Under the pieces are notes generated by a model. It saw only the letters and a list, made by a program, of their open reading frames with translations, was not told the DNA's origin and did no database searches. 64,000 nucleotides of DNA, taken from the NCBI GenBank assembly GCA_964399535.1, contig CAYNRE010000071.1, positions 124,001 to 188,000 on the forward strand. Direction: 5' to 3'. This DNA is from CAYNRE01 sp964399535. GTDB lineage: Bacteria > Planctomycetota > Planctomycetia > Pirellulales > CAYNRE01. Each line of letters opens with the position of its first letter. Position 1 is the stretch's first letter. Below, one piece after another: positions 63,285 to 64,000 of the stretch. The position numbers and the translations under genes are program-made.

Positions 63285-63554
63285 ATGCAAGACGCGATTG
63301 GCTTGTTGGAAACCCGGGGCCTGGTGGCCTCGATCGAAGCGACCGACGCCATGGCCAAGGCGGCCAACGTGCGGATTCTGAAGCAGGTGCAAATCGGCGG
63401 GGCCTACGTAACCACCGTGGTTCGCGGCGACGTCGGCAGCGTGCGGGCGGCGGTGGAAGCCGGCGCGGCGGCTGCTTCGCAAGTGGGCGAGCTCGTGGCC
63501 AGCCATGTCATTCCTCGGCCGGCCGAGGGGTTGCACGACGCTTACCTGTCGTAG
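63285..63554 (+). CDS. BMC-H hexameric shell protein with GGAY-type pore loop
   Basis: The 89-residue protein has the BMC fold: AIGLLETRGLVASIEATDA, KAANVRI, then pore loop QIGGAYVTT, GDVGSVRAAVEAGAAAA and HVIPRPAEG. Its pore loop carries Gly-Gly-Ala-Tyr in place of the Gly-Ser-Gly-Leu of its neighbour, so the central pore is likely to pass different molecules. It lacks the C-terminal extension of the first shell protein. Start ATG at 63285, with GAAAGG upstream. It follows the first BMC-H gene by 85 bases. Confidence 0.96.
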   Translation: MQDAIGLLETRGLVASIEATDAMAKAANVRILKQVQIGGAYVTTVVRGDVGSVRAAVEAGAAAASQVGELVASHVIPRPAEGLHDAYLS

Positions 63555-63594
63555 CCCGCGGAAGGCCACGGACGCTTAGCCGAAGGATCGCGCG

Positions 63595-64000
63595 GTGAAG
63601 ATTCTGGTAGCCAACCTGGGTTCGACCAGCTTCAAGTATCGCTTGCTGGATATGTCCGACGAGCGGCAGTTGGCCCGCGGCGGCACCGAACGCATCGGTG
63701 CGGCCGAGAGCCGGTCGTTCGTCGAGATGGGGGGCACGCGGTACGAGGAGCAAATCGCGGTGGCCGATCACGCAGTGGCGGTGCGCCGCTGTTTGGATCA
63801 GCTTACCAACCCCCAGCGGGGCTGCCTGGCCCATGCCGGCGAGGTGGCCGCCATCGGCTTCAAGGCGGTTCACGGTGGACCCTTCAGCGGGGTTCAGCGG
63901 GTAACGCCCGAAGTACTGGCGGCCATGGAAAGCATGAACGCGGTCGCCCCGGCCCATAACCCGCCCTACGTGGCGGCCATGAGGCTGCTGGCCGAGCGGT
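63595..64000 (+). CDS. ackA: Acetate kinase, N-terminal part, cut by the window end
   Basis: The frame starts at a GTG (63595) preceded by GAAGGA and runs open to the window edge (135 codons visible). The first residues ILVANLGSTSFKYRLLD are a variant of the acetate/propionate kinase start (the N-x-G-S-S-S-x-K motif), and FKAVHGGPFSG matches the VHGG segment. The product turns acyl-phosphate from PduL into a carboxylic acid with ATP formation. Phosphate, ADP and CoA are thus recycled near the compartment. The ANLGSTSFKY variant is that expected of planctomycete microcompartment loci; the rest of the gene is beyond 64000. Confidence 0.9.
   Translation, partial: MKILVANLGSTSFKYRLLDMSDERQLARGGTERIGAAESRSFVEMGGTRYEEQIAVADHAVAVRRCLDQLTNPQRGCLAHAGEVAAIGFKAVHGGPFSGVQRVTPEVLAAMESMNAVAPAHNPPYVAAMRLLAER

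Overview
The window is GC-rich and comes from a planctomycete, most likely of the Pirellulales type. The reasons are the density of planctomycete-typical secreted proteins (DUF1549/DUF1553, DUF1592-type, PSCyt1 and PVC-type haem-binding CxxCH proteins), a LEPR-XLL-like secretion domain, several eukaryote-like Ser/Thr kinases, sulfatases, and the start of a PVC-type bacterial microcompartment (BMC) locus. Genes sit on both strands in short runs. Their gaps often hold short tandem duplications.

1-13 kb: the 3' end of dnaK and a full clpB (protein quality control), a PEP-CTERM surface protein and a membrane Ser/Thr kinase; then on the minus strand an FkbM methyltransferase, a Tat-exported Gfo/Idh/MocA oxidoreductase and a very large secreted SGNH/dehydrogenase/cytochrome protein. 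13-20 kb: a 14-bp minisatellite, two PIG-L deacetylases flanking a selenocysteine tRNA gene (selC), thiL, tsaE and a LEPR-XLL cyclophilin with Ig-like repeats. 20-29 kb: three large minus-strand secreted proteins (PSCyt1-WD40, PPC-domain, DUF1549/DUF1553), the first two translationally coupled by a 4-bp overlap.

29-40 kb: an SMR transporter, a GNAT acetyltransferase, a sugar isomerase/epimerase, a CbiA-like protein that has lost its P-loop and glutaminase cysteine, MgtE, a small hypothetical protein, a long-form isocitrate lyase and a sulfatase. 40-45 kb: a minus-strand cluster of an FHA protein, a MinD/ParA-like ATPase, a glutaminase and a kinase with two PAS domains. 45-55 kb: a PaaK-like ligase, a glycine-rich secreted protein with an internal duplication, YidC with a PDZ domain inserted in its periplasmic region, MnmE, ribokinase and a hemolysin III protein.

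55-64 kb: a 1403-residue DUF1592-type cytochrome protein and a GNAT gene on the minus strand; then, behind a recognisable promoter flanked by repeated CTTG(C/T)AAACT sites, a DeoR-type regulator, PduL, two BMC-H shell proteins and the beginning of acetate kinase. This is the left end of a planctomycete BMC operon. PduL and acetate kinase would turn acyl-CoA made in the compartment into acyl-phosphate and then ATP. The aldolase and aldehyde dehydrogenase expected of such a locus would lie beyond the right edge.
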